From Nocardioides marmoriginsengisoli (lineage in GTDB: Bacteria; Actinomycetota; Actinomycetes; Propionibacteriales; Nocardioidaceae), in contig NZ_RJSE01000003.1 in assembly GCF_003725695.1 (NCBI RefSeq), positions 736,089 through 800,088 on the forward strand: a stretch of 64,000 bases of DNA, given 5' to 3'. Numbering within the stretch: position 1 is the first letter of the stretch; every line of letters begins with the position of its first letter. Of the stretch, positions 8,324 through 17,146 are shown in pieces. Under the pieces are notes generated by a model. The model saw only the letters and a list, made by a program, of their open reading frames with translations. It was not told the DNA's origin and searched no databases. The position numbers were made by a program, and so were the translations under genes.

Positions 8324-8974
8324 TCAGGAAGGGACCGACACCTGGGCGGTCGAGGGCGGGAAGCAGTCCCGGAACACGGCCCGGGCGGCTCGGGAGCCCT
8401 CCACGTCGAGGGTCGCGTCGAGCTCGCCGCCGCGGTTGATCGCGAAGAGCCCGGCGGCCGTCCCGGAGAACGTCAGGTCGGGAGCGGCCGTGGTGTCGGC
8501 GCGGACCAGCTTGCCGGCGCGGACCTCGACCCAGTGCTCCTCGCCGTCGAGCAGGAAGCGGACCCGCAGGTCCTTGCCGGCGGCGCCGACCGGGTCGAAG
8601 AGCGCGGCGGCGCCGCCGAAGACCGCCATCCGCGGCGGGATGGTGCCCTCCGCCGGCTCCCGGAGGTACGGCATCCCGAACTGGGCCAGGGCGCGGAGCA
8701 CCGGACGGATCCGGGTGCCGTCGCGAGTCAGCCGGTAGACGGTGCGGGCGGCCGGGGCGGGCAACTCGTGCTGCTCCACCAGACCCGCCGCCTCGAGATC
8801 GCGCAGCCGGTCGGTGAGCAGGTTGGAGGCGATCCCCGGGAGGGCGCCGCGCAGGTCGGTGAAGCGCTGCTCACCGAAGGAGAGCTCGCGGAGGACGAGC
8901 AGGGTCCAGCGGTCGCCGACGCGGTCGAGCGCGGTGGCGATGGTGCAGGGCTGGTCGTAGCTCTTGGACGGCAC
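8324..8974 (-). CDS. HxlR-type winged-helix regulator with SCP2-like C-terminal domain
   Basis: 216 residues from a GTG start (VPSKSYDQPC). The N-terminal ~105 residues form an HxlR winged helix: CTIATALDRVGDRWTLLVLR, LRGALPGIASNLLTDRLRDL and the wing TVYRLTRDG. The C-terminal ~100 residues (DLRVRFLLDGEEHWVEV ... DATLDVEG) resemble a sterol-carrier-protein-2-like ligand domain, suggesting the regulator senses a lipophilic molecule. The start was chosen because the longer open frame upstream is antisense to the pump gene, while a -10 element (TATCCT) ends 6 bases before this GTG, giving a leaderless transcript. It is divergent from the MFS pump it probably controls. Confidence 0.85.
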   Translation of the reverse strand: MPSKSYDQPCTIATALDRVGDRWTLLVLRELSFGEQRFTDLRGALPGIASNLLTDRLRDLEAAGLVEQHELPAPAARTVYRLTRDGTRIRPVLRALAQFGMPYLREPAEGTIPPRMAVFGGAAALFDPVGAAGKDLRVRFLLDGEEHWVEVRAGKLVRADTTAAPDLTFSGTAAGLFAINRGGELDATLDVEGSRAARAVFRDCFPPSTAQVSVPS

Positions 8975-8980
8975 GCGCCC

Positions 8981-9043
8981 AGGATAGGACGGTTTACTTT
9001 CTTTATCAATTGGTTGATTTTTTAAAGCGACATCGACTAGGGT
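8981..9043. promoter_or_regulatory. Divergent leaderless promoters sharing a palindromic -35 region
   Basis: An AT-rich island separates the HxlR gene and the MFS gene. Rightward: -35 TTGATT (9014-9019), 18-base spacer, -10 TAGGGT (9038-9043), ATG 7 bases later. Leftward: -35 TTGATA (complement of 9004-9009), 17-base spacer, -10 TATCCT (complement of 8981-8986), GTG 6 bases later. The two -35 elements form the palindrome ATCAA-TTGG-TTGAT at 9005-9018, a natural operator for a dimeric HxlR protein that would shut both promoters. Promoter calls are by eye. Confidence 0.65.
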
Positions 9044-9050
9044 CACGTCC

Positions 9051-10514
9051 ATGACCTCCACCGTCCCCTCGGCCACCCCGGCGTCCGCCGCGGATCCCGC
9101 CGTACCCGACCGGACCGTGAGCCCCTGGGCCGTGCTCGGGGTCGCGAGCATCGCCGCGTTCATGGTCTTCCTCGACACCCAGGTCCTCTTCGTCGCCTTC
9201 GAGGACATCCGCGCCAGCTTCCCCGACGTCTCCTTCGCGACGATGTCGTGGACGCTCTCCGCGTACACGATCGCGCTGGCGGCGGCACTGGTCCCGGCCG
9301 GGCGGCTCGCCGACCGGTTCGGCCGCCGACGTACCTTCCTGATCGGACTGGTCGCCTTCACGATCGCGTCGGCGCTCTGCGCGGTCGCCGCCTCCCCCGG
9401 CCTGCTCGTCGGCTTCCGGGTCCTCCAGGCGCTCGGTGCCGCGGCGCTGGTCCCGGCCTCGCTGGCGATCGTGCTCTCGGTCTTCCCGCGCGAGAAGGTC
9501 CCGGCCGCGGTGGCGATCTGGGGCGCTATCGCCGCGCTCGCCGCGGCCGTCGGCCCGACGGCGGGCGCCCTGCTCGTCGACGCCTGGGGATGGCAGGCGG
9601 TCTTCCTGATCAACCTCCCGATCGGCGCGGTCGCCCTCGTGCTGGCCCGGCGCACGATGCCGGAGTCCCGCGAGGCGCAGACGACCCGGTTCCCCGACCC
9701 GATCGGCATCCTGCTGCTCGCCGGTGCGCTGAGCCTGCTCGCGCTCGGCATCGTGCAGAGCGACCAGTGGCACTGGCTCTCGGCACGCACGATCGGCGCC
9801 CTGGTCGCCGGCCTGGTCGTGCTGACCGTCTTCGTGGTCCGCACCCTCGGCCACCCGCACCCGGCGCTCGACCTCAGCCTGTTCGGGGCCGCGTCGTTCC
9901 GCTGGGCCAACATCGCGACGGCCGCCTTCACCATCGGCTTCACCGCGATGTTCTTCGCCCAGGTCCTCTTCCTCACCAACGTCTGGGGCTACAGCATCGT
10001 GAGGACCGGCCTGGTGATGATGCCCGGCCCGGTCGTCGTGATCGTGCTCGCGCCGCTCTTCGGCCGGCTCGCCGGCAGGATCGGCCAGCGCGCCATCCTC
10101 GTCCCCGGCGGACTGATCTACGCGGCCAGCGGACTGTGGCTGATCGCGGCGATGACCACCGAGCCGCACTGGGTCGAGCACCTGCTGCCCGGCGCCCTGC
10201 TCGGCGGCCTCGGCGTCGCGATGGTGATCCCGCACTTGACCAGCGCCGCGGTCCAGGGGCTGCCCGCCGATGCCTTCGGTGCCGGGTCGGCGGTCAACCA
10301 GGCGATCCGCCAGTTCGGCGCGACCTTCGGGGTAGCCCTGACCGTGGCGCTTCTCGGCACGGTGACGCCGCTCAACGCCCTCGACCACTTCCAGCGGGTC
10401 TGGTGGATGCTCGCGCTCTGCGGCGTCCTCACCTCGCTGGCTGCCCTGGCCCTGCCCCGACCGGCCCGGGCCACCGCACCGTCCACGACCGCAGAGATCG
10501 GAGACCCGGCATGA
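9051..10514 (+). CDS. DHA2-type MFS multidrug efflux transporter
   Basis: 487 residues with about 14 predicted helices, the layout of the drug:H+ antiporter-2 (EmrB/QacA-like) family. Motif A is GRLADRFGRRRTFLIG and motif C region is GPTAGALLVDAWGWQAVFLINLP, both diagnostic. The acidic residue after the first helix (VFLDTQV) is also typical. The gene is divergent from the HxlR regulator across a shared operator region. It overlaps the following thioesterase gene by 4 bases (ATGA), so the two are translationally coupled. Likely an exporter of a hydrophobic or aromatic compound; substrate unknown. Confidence 0.9.
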   Translation: MTSTVPSATPASAADPAVPDRTVSPWAVLGVASIAAFMVFLDTQVLFVAFEDIRASFPDVSFATMSWTLSAYTIALAAALVPAGRLADRFGRRRTFLIGLVAFTIASALCAVAASPGLLVGFRVLQALGAAALVPASLAIVLSVFPREKVPAAVAIWGAIAALAAAVGPTAGALLVDAWGWQAVFLINLPIGAVALVLARRTMPESREAQTTRFPDPIGILLLAGALSLLALGIVQSDQWHWLSARTIGALVAGLVVLTVFVVRTLGHPHPALDLSLFGAASFRWANIATAAFTIGFTAMFFAQVLFLTNVWGYSIVRTGLVMMPGPVVVIVLAPLFGRLAGRIGQRAILVPGGLIYAASGLWLIAAMTTEPHWVEHLLPGALLGGLGVAMVIPHLTSAAVQGLPADAFGAGSAVNQAIRQFGATFGVALTVALLGTVTPLNALDHFQRVWWMLALCGVLTSLAALALPRPARATAPSTTAEIGDPA

Positions 10515-10978
10515 CCCTCGACAGCGCGCCCCTCACCCTCGACGACATCGTCGCGATGACCGGACTGGAGCTGATGCGCGCCGTCGGCCGCGGGGACGTA
10601 CCGCCACCGGGGATCGCGGTCACCCTCGGGATGATGCCGGTCGAGATCGACGACGGCGTCTGCACCTTCGAGCTCTCCCCCGACGAGCGGATGACCAACC
10701 CGCTCGGGACCATCCACGGCGGCATCGCGGCGACGATCCTGGACTCCTGCATGGGCTGCGCGGTGCACACCACCCTGCCGGCCGGCGTCGGCTACACGAC
10801 CGCCCAGCTCAACGTGCACTACCTGCGCGCGATGATGCCCGGGATGGGGCCGGTGCGCGCGACCGGAACGGTGCTGCACCGCGGACGCACCCAGTCGACC
10901 GCGGAGGGCCGGCTCTACGCGGCGGACGGCAAGCTGATCGCGCACGCGACCACGACCTGCCTGATCCTGGGGGCCTGA
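10511..10978 (+). CDS. PaaI-family hotdog thioesterase
   Basis: 155 residues. The hotdog core holds the PaaI/YdiI signature NPLGTIHGGIAATILDSCMG, with the HGG turn and a catalytic acidic residue (Asp in LDSCMG). The YTTAQLNVHYLRAM strand follows. Proteins of this family hydrolyse (aryl)acyl-CoA thioesters. The start overlaps the pump's stop codon by 4 bases, making a two-gene unit of thioesterase plus exporter. That unit could release and expel aromatic or lipophilic acids (inference). Confidence 0.85.
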   Translation: MTLDSAPLTLDDIVAMTGLELMRAVGRGDVPPPGIAVTLGMMPVEIDDGVCTFELSPDERMTNPLGTIHGGIAATILDSCMGCAVHTTLPAGVGYTTAQLNVHYLRAMMPGMGPVRATGTVLHRGRTQSTAEGRLYAADGKLIAHATTTCLILGA

Positions 10979-10986
10979 CCCGCGGC

Positions 10987-11814
10987 TCAGAGGTCGGTGA
11001 CGCCCTCCGCGACCAGGACCGCCGGGCCGGTCATCAGGATCCGGTCGTCCGGGGTCCAGACGATCTCCAGCGTCCCGCCCGGGACGTCCACGGTGTACGA
11101 CGTCCCGCGCTCGGCCCCGTCGGCGAGTGCCGCGGCGACCATCACCGCACAGGCGCCGGTGCCGCAGGACCGGGTCTCCCCCGAGCCGCGCTCGTGCACC
11201 CGGAGCGCGACGTGCTGCTCCCCGCGCCGTACGACGAACTCGATGTTCGCCCCGTCGGGGAAGGCGACCCGGTCGTACTCGGGTTCGGTCCGCAAGTCGC
11301 CCGCGTCGGCGAGGTCGTCCACGAAGGCGACCGCGTGCGGGTTGCCCATGCTGATCCGGGTCGCCGCCCAGGAGCGGTCGCCGACGGTCACCTTGGTCTC
11401 GCCGGCCACCTCGGGGGCGCCCATGTCCACGGTGATCCGATCACCGTCGAAGGTCAGCGTCCGGATCCCGGCCCGGGTCGCCACCAGGAGCGGCTCGCGC
11501 GGATCGACGTCGGCGTGGGTCGCCAGGTACAGCCCGAGCACCCGGATGCCGTTGCCGCACATCTCCGAGAGCGAGCCGTCGCTGTTGCGGTAGTCCATGA
11601 ACCAGCGCGCCTGGCCGCGCGCAGCGACCGCCGCGGGGTCCTCGGTGGCGTCGGTGCGCACCACCCGGATCACGCCGTCGGCGCCGATCCCGGCCCGGCG
11701 GTCGCAGAGCCGGGCCACCTGCTCGGCGGTGAGCTCGTGACGGCCGTTGGCATCGGGGATCAGCACGAAATCGTTCTCGGTGCCGTGTCCCTTGACGAAG
11801 GAGTAATCCACCAC
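10987..11814 (-). CDS. dapF: Diaminopimelate epimerase
   Basis: 275 residues. Converts LL- to meso-diaminopimelate in lysine and peptidoglycan synthesis, cytoplasmic. The paired catalytic cysteines are Cys86 in MCGNGIRVLG and Cys217 in GSGETRSCGTGACA. The N-terminal segment KGHGTENDFVLIPD is the family hallmark. Length matches the family. It lies between miaA and hflX on the same strand as in other actinobacteria, although a MocR gene and others are inserted upstream. Confidence 0.97.
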   Translation of the reverse strand: MVDYSFVKGHGTENDFVLIPDANGRHELTAEQVARLCDRRAGIGADGVIRVVRTDATEDPAAVAARGQARWFMDYRNSDGSLSEMCGNGIRVLGLYLATHADVDPREPLLVATRAGIRTLTFDGDRITVDMGAPEVAGETKVTVGDRSWAATRISMGNPHAVAFVDDLADAGDLRTEPEYDRVAFPDGANIEFVVRRGEQHVALRVHERGSGETRSCGTGACAVMVAAALADGAERGTSYTVDVPGGTLEIVWTPDDRILMTGPAVLVAEGVTDL

Positions 11815-11857
11815 CCCAGTCTAGGGCTGCGCGACCGCAGGCTCCCGGGCCGGCGGC

Positions 11858-13237
11858 CTAGTCCCCCGACTCGCGGCCGCTCAGCAGCTCCACCAAGGTC
11901 GGCAGCGCCGCGGTGAGCTCGGTGCGGGAGCACGCGGTGTACCCCAGCACGAGGCCGTACCAGCGAGGACGACCGGCGTGGTGGCGAGCCAGGCCGTCGA
12001 GTCGGATGCCGAGGCTCTCGGCCCGGCGTACGGCCTCGTCCTCGGCCCGGCCGGAGCGCAACGGCACCACCACGTGGGCACCGGCGTCGTCGCCCCGGAC
12101 AGCGATCCCGGCCGACCCCAGCACGTCGACGATCAGCGCACGCCGCTCCGACAGCTCCCGTCGCAGCCGCCGCAGGTGCCGGCCCAGGTCCCCGTGCCGG
12201 GCCAGCTCGACCAGCAGCCGCTGCCCGGCGACCGACGGCCCCGTCGCGGTCCGGACCCGGAGGGCGCGGACCGCCTCGGTCACCGCCGGCGATCCGACCA
12301 TCCAGCCGGTGCCGAGGGTCGGGGTGAGGATCTTGCTGGTGGTCCCCAGGTGCACCACCACGTCCGGCGCCAGTGCGGCGAGCAGCGGCAGCGGCGCGAC
12401 GTCGTACCGGAGCTCGCCGTCGTAGTCGTCCTCGATCACCAGCCAGCCCTCGCGCCGGGCGCGCTCGACCAGCTCGACCCGTCGGCCGGCCGGCAACCGC
12501 CCGCCCAACGGGTACTGGTGCGCGGGCGAGCAGAACACCGCGCGGACCGAGGCGGGGATCTCGGCCACCCGGAGACCGTCGACGTCCACCGGCGCCCGGA
12601 CGACGTTCATCCCCGCAGCCTTGAGCACCTGGACCGCGCGCTGGTAGCCGGGTTCCTCGACCGCGACCGTGGCGCCCCGGTCGAGGACCGCGGCGGCGAG
12701 CTCCAGGACTGCCGAGGTGGTGCCGCCGGTGGCGAGCACCCCGTCGGCCTCGACGAGCAGCCCGCGGTGCCGCACCAGGTGCTCGGCCACGACCTCCCGG
12801 TACGCCGGCAGACCGGCGCGTTCCGGACGCGGCAGCGGGTCGGCGTCGGCCGCGGCCCGCCAGGCCCGACGCCACGCCGCCCGGTCGATCCCCGCGGCCC
12901 AGGGTGCCCCGGAGGTCAGATCGATCAGCGGCCGGGCGGCAGCGTCCGCCCGCGAGCGTCGCGGCTTCCCGGGCCGAGTTCCCGGCGGAGCCGTGGTGAC
13001 GAACGTGCCGGAGCCGCGCCGGCCCGCGATCCAGCCCTCGGCGTGCAGCTGCTCGTACGCCGCCGCGGTCACCGTCCTGCTCACCCCGAGCTGCACCGCG
13101 AGCGCCCTGGTGGACGGCAGCTGGTCGCCGCTGCGCAGCTGGCCGTTCGCCGCCGCGGCACGCAGGGCGTCGGCGAGCTGGACGGCGAGGGGGACGTCTC
13201 GATCGCGGTCCAGCTCGACCGGTGGCACGGTGAACAC
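11858..13237 (-). CDS. MocR/PdxR-type GntR regulator with aminotransferase domain
   Basis: 459 residues from GTG. The N-terminal GntR winged helix (about 1-75) includes PLAVQLADALRAAAANGQL and the recognition helix TRALAVQLGVSRTVTAAAYEQL. The rest is a fold-type I aminotransferase-like domain that keeps the PLP lysine in HLGTTSKILTPTLGTGW. Such proteins sense pyridoxal phosphate or a PLP adduct. It is divergent from a pyridoxamine-phosphate-oxidase-fold gene, a frequent pairing. Its target is therefore probably that gene and/or its own promoter. PdxR proper would pair with pdxST, which are absent here. Confidence 0.85.
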   Translation of the reverse strand: MFTVPPVELDRDRDVPLAVQLADALRAAAANGQLRSGDQLPSTRALAVQLGVSRTVTAAAYEQLHAEGWIAGRRGSGTFVTTAPPGTRPGKPRRSRADAAARPLIDLTSGAPWAAGIDRAAWRRAWRAAADADPLPRPERAGLPAYREVVAEHLVRHRGLLVEADGVLATGGTTSAVLELAAAVLDRGATVAVEEPGYQRAVQVLKAAGMNVVRAPVDVDGLRVAEIPASVRAVFCSPAHQYPLGGRLPAGRRVELVERARREGWLVIEDDYDGELRYDVAPLPLLAALAPDVVVHLGTTSKILTPTLGTGWMVGSPAVTEAVRALRVRTATGPSVAGQRLLVELARHGDLGRHLRRLRRELSERRALIVDVLGSAGIAVRGDDAGAHVVVPLRSGRAEDEAVRRAESLGIRLDGLARHHAGRPRWYGLVLGYTACSRTELTAALPTLVELLSGRESGD

Positions 13238-13305
13238 AAGTGGCCTCTCAATCTTCTATGCTTTTGGCCCTTCTAGGATGCCACTGGCTGCCCGATGCTG
13301 GAAGC
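13238..13305. promoter_or_regulatory. MocR/PPOX divergent control region with paired AGTGGC sites
   Basis: This 68-base gap carries AGTGGC at 13239-13244 and its inverted partner GCCACT at 13280-13285. Two direct copies of CTTCTA lie at 13253 and 13270, 17 bases apart. AGTGG cores are reported in actinobacterial PdxR operators, and MocR proteins typically bind spaced repeats, so this is a reasonable operator candidate. It is assigned by pattern only. Confidence 0.4.
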
Positions 13306-13986
13306 GTGAACCGAGCCACCCTCTCCCCCACCCCGCGCAGCACGATCCGACGCGGCAAGAAACGAGCCGTCAACGAGCGCGAGGCGCTGGACGCCGTCCT
13401 GGATGCCGGCCTGATCTGCCACCTGTCGGTCGTCGTGGACGGCGCGCCGCTGGTGCTGCCGACCGGCTACGGCCGCGACGGCAACACCTTGTACCTGCAC
13501 GGGTCCTCCGGTGCGCGCAGCCTCAGCGCCGCCGGCACCAGCGAGATCTGCGTCGCCGTCACCCACCTGGACGGGGTCGTCTACGCGCGCTCGGTCTTCC
13601 ACCACTCGGTCAACTACCGGTGCGCCGTCGTGCACGGCCAGGCCCGTGTGCTCACCGACGACGCGGACAAGCTGCACGGGTTGCGGGTGCTCACCGAGCA
13701 CCTCGCGCCGGGGTCGTGGGCGCACACCCGGGAGCCGAACCGCAAGGAGCTGGCCCAGACGACCGTACTCGCGCTCGACCTCACCGAGGCGTCGGTGAAG
13801 ATCCGCACCGGCCCGCCCGTCGACGACGAGGACGACGTCGATGCCGGGGCCGCCTGGGCCGGGGTCCTGCCGATCACCCAGACCTGGGGAATGCCGGTCC
13901 CGAGCCCGGACCTCGCCGACGGCTGGGACGTCCCCGGCCACGTGACCGAGCGGCACCTCGGCCGATCGGACGAGCTCAGCGCTTGA
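13306..13986 (+). CDS. Pyridoxamine 5'-phosphate oxidase-fold flavoprotein
   Basis: 226 residues from GTG; an in-frame GTG at 13240 would add 22 poorly conserved-looking residues that overlap the operator region. The split-barrel FMN-binding fold is visible in AVLDAGLICHLSVVVDGAPLVLPTGYGRDGN, in short LYLHGSSGAR, and in VFHHSVNYRCAVVHGQARVL. Members of this NimA-like/PPOX group bind FMN and reduce small molecules, and some use F420. Paired with a divergent MocR regulator. It ends inside the convergent neighbouring gene (11-base overlap). Precise activity unknown. Confidence 0.8.
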   Translation: MNRATLSPTPRSTIRRGKKRAVNEREALDAVLDAGLICHLSVVVDGAPLVLPTGYGRDGNTLYLHGSSGARSLSAAGTSEICVAVTHLDGVVYARSVFHHSVNYRCAVVHGQARVLTDDADKLHGLRVLTEHLAPGSWAHTREPNRKELAQTTVLALDLTEASVKIRTGPPVDDEDDVDAGAAWAGVLPITQTWGMPVPSPDLADGWDVPGHVTERHLGRSDELSA

Positions 13987-14500
13987 CCCGGAGCCTCCGG
14001 CAGGCGAACTCCCCGTTCTGGTCCAGGGCGATCTGCTCGAGCTCGATCCGCCGCGGCAGCATCGGCGCTCCGGATCCGAGGGTCAGCGGCGCGTACTGGA
14101 TCCAGACCTCGTCGAGCAGACCGTGGTCGTGGAACTGGCCGGCCAGCTCACCGCCGCCGACGATCCAGACGTTCTTGCCGCCGGCAGCCTCGACCATCGC
14201 GACGTGCACCTCGGGAACGGGGTCGGTCGTGAAGCGGACGTCGCCCGGTGGCGGGTCGAACGTGCGGTGCGTGAACACCCAGGTCGGCATCTCGTAGAAC
14301 CACTCGTCGGGATGGTGGGTGCGCAGCCACTGGTAGGTGGTCGCTCCCATCGCGAGGGCGCCGACCTCCGCGATGAAGGCGTCGTACCCCTGCGGGCCGG
14401 CGCTGTCGACGTCACGGGTGATCAGCCAGGCGAGTCCGTCCTCGGGCTCGGCCGCGATGAACCCGTCAAGGCTGGAGGCGGTGAAGTACTGAGTCAGCAT
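13976..14500 (-). CDS. Dihydrofolate reductase-fold (RibD C-terminal-like) protein
   Basis: 174 residues with the DHFR/RibD-C fold: N-terminal strand YFTASSLDGFIA, then GATTYQWL, and the late glycine motif VWIVGGGELAGQF. These are NADPH-dependent reductase folds, but many such stand-alone proteins have no known substrate. It overlaps the PPOX gene's 3' end tail to tail and lies 12 bases after the miaA stop on the same strand, so miaA read-through is possible. Confidence 0.85.
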   Translation of the reverse strand: MLTQYFTASSLDGFIAAEPEDGLAWLITRDVDSAGPQGYDAFIAEVGALAMGATTYQWLRTHHPDEWFYEMPTWVFTHRTFDPPPGDVRFTTDPVPEVHVAMVEAAGGKNVWIVGGGELAGQFHDHGLLDEVWIQYAPLTLGSGAPMLPRRIELEQIALDQNGEFACRRLRVKR

Positions 14501-14512
14501 GCGACGAGGTTG

Positions 14513-15424
14513 TCATCGAGCACCGACACTCTCGACGGCCTTGTCGATCCGGTCCGGGTCGTCGTACGCGACCCAGGAGATCCGGCCGTCCTTGCGGAAC
14601 CAGCCGTCCTGGCGCCGGGCGAACCGTCGGGTGCCGGCGGCGATCTGCTCCCGCGCCCGGCTCTCGGAGATCTCACCGTCGAGGAAGGCGAGCACCTGCG
14701 GGTACCCGATGGCGCGCGAGGCGGTCACCCCCTCGCGCAGTCCGCGGGCGGCCAGGGACCGGACCTCCTCGACCAGGCCGTCGGCCCACATCGCGTCGAC
14801 GCGTTCGGTAATCCGGGCGTCCAGGGTCGGTCGGTCGATGTCGACCCCGATCTGGACCGTGCTCGGGTCGGCGTACGTCGGCGCCGGGAGGGTGCCGGAC
14901 CAGGGCTTCCCGGTGACCGCGATCGCCTCGAGGGCTCGGACCAGTCGCCGACCGTTCAGCGGGTTCATCACCGCCGCAGCCTCCGGGGCGAGCTCGCCGA
15001 GCAGGCGGTGGAGCGCCTCGGGTCCCTCGGCCTCGAGGCGGGCCTCGTAGCCCGCCCGGATCTCGGGATCGGTCGGCGGGAACTCGAAGACGTCCACGAC
15101 CGACCGGGTGTACAGCGCCGATCCCCCCACCAGCACCGGCACGACGCCGCGCGCCCTGCAGTCCGCGATGACGGCCTTGGCCAGCTCCTGGAACCAGGAG
15201 ACGGTGGTCGGCTGGGTGATCTCCACCAGATCGAGCAGGTGGTGCGGGATGCCCCGTCGCTCGGCGACCGGCAGCTTCGCCGTACCGATGTCCATGCCTC
15301 GGTAGACCTGGAACGCGTCGGTGTTCACGATCTCCCCGCCGAGGCGTTCGGCGAGATCCAGCGCGAGGCTGCTCTTCCCGGCCGCGGTCGCGCCGACCAC
15401 GGCGACGATCGGGACGGGAGGCAT
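14513..15424 (-). CDS. miaA: tRNA dimethylallyltransferase
   Basis: 303 residues. Transfers the dimethylallyl group to A37 of tRNAs reading UNN codons. P-loop GATAAGKSS is at 11-19. The substrate-binding segment reads NTDAFQVYRGMDIGTAKL, with TDAFQ in place of the more common ADSMQ. HHLLDLVEITQP and the C-terminal ASRAIGYPQVLAFLDGE are also conserved. Its product is the substrate of MiaB, encoded 3.3 kb away on the same strand. Confidence 0.96.
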   Translation of the reverse strand: MPPVPIVAVVGATAAGKSSLALDLAERLGGEIVNTDAFQVYRGMDIGTAKLPVAERRGIPHHLLDLVEITQPTTVSWFQELAKAVIADCRARGVVPVLVGGSALYTRSVVDVFEFPPTDPEIRAGYEARLEAEGPEALHRLLGELAPEAAAVMNPLNGRRLVRALEAIAVTGKPWSGTLPAPTYADPSTVQIGVDIDRPTLDARITERVDAMWADGLVEEVRSLAARGLREGVTASRAIGYPQVLAFLDGEISESRAREQIAAGTRRFARRQDGWFRKDGRISWVAYDDPDRIDKAVESVGAR

Positions 15425-15517
15425 GGGAGCAGTGTGCCAAGAACCGGTGGTGCTGGCCGAACCCGGTGGGCGCTGTTAGTTTCTGCGATACCTCCCAGTT
15501 CTGGAATCGAGTTCGCC

Positions 15518-17050
15518 ATGTCGAATCAGGTCCTCAGTCCACGTCGCCCTCTGACGACGCTCCTCGCTGCCCTCGCTCTGGCACTCGCCGGCCTGCTCGT
15601 GCCCGTGGCCGCCCAGGCGGCGGTGACGCAGGGCATCGCCGGAACGATCACCCGGAGCGAACCTGCTTCGATGTCCGCCGTGGTGACCGCCTTCCTCGTC
15701 GGCCAGAAGAACGAGACGGCCTCCGTCTCGACGGGGTCGAACGGCGCCTACGAGCTCGCGCTGGCACCGGGCAGCTACTGGATCAAGATCGCTGAGCCGG
15801 GACAAGCGCCGGAGTGGAACGGCAACTCTCCGACCCGCGGCGGCTCCACCCCGGTGGTGGTCACCGCCGGCCAGGTCACCACGGTCAACGCCGAGGTGGC
15901 CCCGGGTGGATCGATCAGCGGAACCGTCAGCGTGCCGACCGCCGGCGGCTACGTGTGGGCGTACGTCGCGGACGCCAGCTATCCCGGCGGCTACGCCGAC
16001 TACCGGTCCAACGTCTCGAACGGGACCTACACGCTGTCGAACCTGCCCGCCGGCGACTACAAGCTCAACTTCCAGGTCTACGACGAGAACAACATCGGCT
16101 TCGAGAGCTGGTGGAACGGCAAGACCACGCTCGCGGCCGCCGACCCGATCACGGTCACCCCACCGACCGCCGTGACCGGGATCAACCCGACCCTGACCCT
16201 GATGGGCTCCATCAGCGGCACCGTCACGGCGTCGGGCTCCGGAGACAACGTGCCCGACGTCCTGGTCCAGCTCTGGATGAACGACGGCACCGGGTGGGGG
16301 TCCATCGACGGCTCCGCGTTCACCGAGGCGAACGGCACCTACTCCATGTTCCTGCCGTCCGGGACCTACCGGGTCGAGTTCCGCCCCACGAATGCCAGCG
16401 TCCTGAAGAAGGAGTTCTGGAACAACGCCGATACCGTGCAGGCCGGCCAGAGCGTCGTCATCACCGCCGGCTCACCGCCGACCGACCTCGACGCCCAGCT
16501 GGACCCGCTGCCGCCCCTCCAGAACCTGACGAAGCCCTCGATCACGGGGACCCGCAAGGTCGGCTCGACGCTGACCGGGGTGCCGGGCACCTGGAACGCC
16601 GACCCGGAGTTCTACGCGATCCAGTGGCTGCGCAACGGCGTGGTGGTGCCGCACCCGAACGACTTCAACTACCAGGTCACTGCCGCTGATGCGGGCAAGC
16701 GGATCACGATGACGATCACCGCCCAGCGGACCGGCCTGGAGCCGGTGACGGTCTCGACCCTCCCGGCGACCATCGCGCTGCAGGTCCTCACGCTCACCAC
16801 CAAGCCCGCCGTCCTCGGCAAGCCCAAGGTCGGCAAGCGGCTGCGCGCCGTGGCGCCGAGGAGCACGCCGGCGGCGACCGTGAGGTACCAGTGGTTGCGC
16901 AACGGCGTCGCGATCAAGGGCGCCACCCGGGCGACGTACAAGCTGGTCCGGAAGGACAAGCGGAAGAAGGTCGGTGTCCGGATCACGCTGTCCAAGCCCG
17001 GGTACGCGACCGTCGTCCGCAAGGTCGTCCGGGCGACCAAGGTCCGGTAG
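15518..17050 (+). CDS. Secreted protein with carboxypeptidase-regulatory-like and Ig-like repeats
   Basis: 510 residues. The start was set at ATG 15518 because it gives a signal peptide (RRPLTTLLAALALALAGLLV ... AQAA, cleavage near residue 31). Three repeats of ~90 residues follow, each opening G(S)ISGTV/GIAGTI and closing with NGTYxL...GxYxxxF, typical of carboxypeptidase-regulatory/Cna-B-like domains. Two Ig-like modules then share the phrase QWLRNGV at about 369 and 459. The C-terminus is strongly basic (KLVRKDKRKKVGVRITLSK) and has no sortase motif or membrane anchor. It is probably a secreted adhesion or surface-associated protein; no enzymatic domain is visible. Confidence 0.8.
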   Translation: MSNQVLSPRRPLTTLLAALALALAGLLVPVAAQAAVTQGIAGTITRSEPASMSAVVTAFLVGQKNETASVSTGSNGAYELALAPGSYWIKIAEPGQAPEWNGNSPTRGGSTPVVVTAGQVTTVNAEVAPGGSISGTVSVPTAGGYVWAYVADASYPGGYADYRSNVSNGTYTLSNLPAGDYKLNFQVYDENNIGFESWWNGKTTLAAADPITVTPPTAVTGINPTLTLMGSISGTVTASGSGDNVPDVLVQLWMNDGTGWGSIDGSAFTEANGTYSMFLPSGTYRVEFRPTNASVLKKEFWNNADTVQAGQSVVITAGSPPTDLDAQLDPLPPLQNLTKPSITGTRKVGSTLTGVPGTWNADPEFYAIQWLRNGVVVPHPNDFNYQVTAADAGKRITMTITAQRTGLEPVTVSTLPATIALQVLTLTTKPAVLGKPKVGKRLRAVAPRSTPAATVRYQWLRNGVAIKGATRATYKLVRKDKRKKVGVRITLSKPGYATVVRKVVRATKVR

Positions 17051-17146
17051 CTCCGAGGTTTGAGCTGTGTACTTCCGGCCGATGATGTGGTGGGCTCGAT
17101 CCGCGGGCTCACCGCATCTAACGGCAAGACAGAAAGAAGGACCGGT

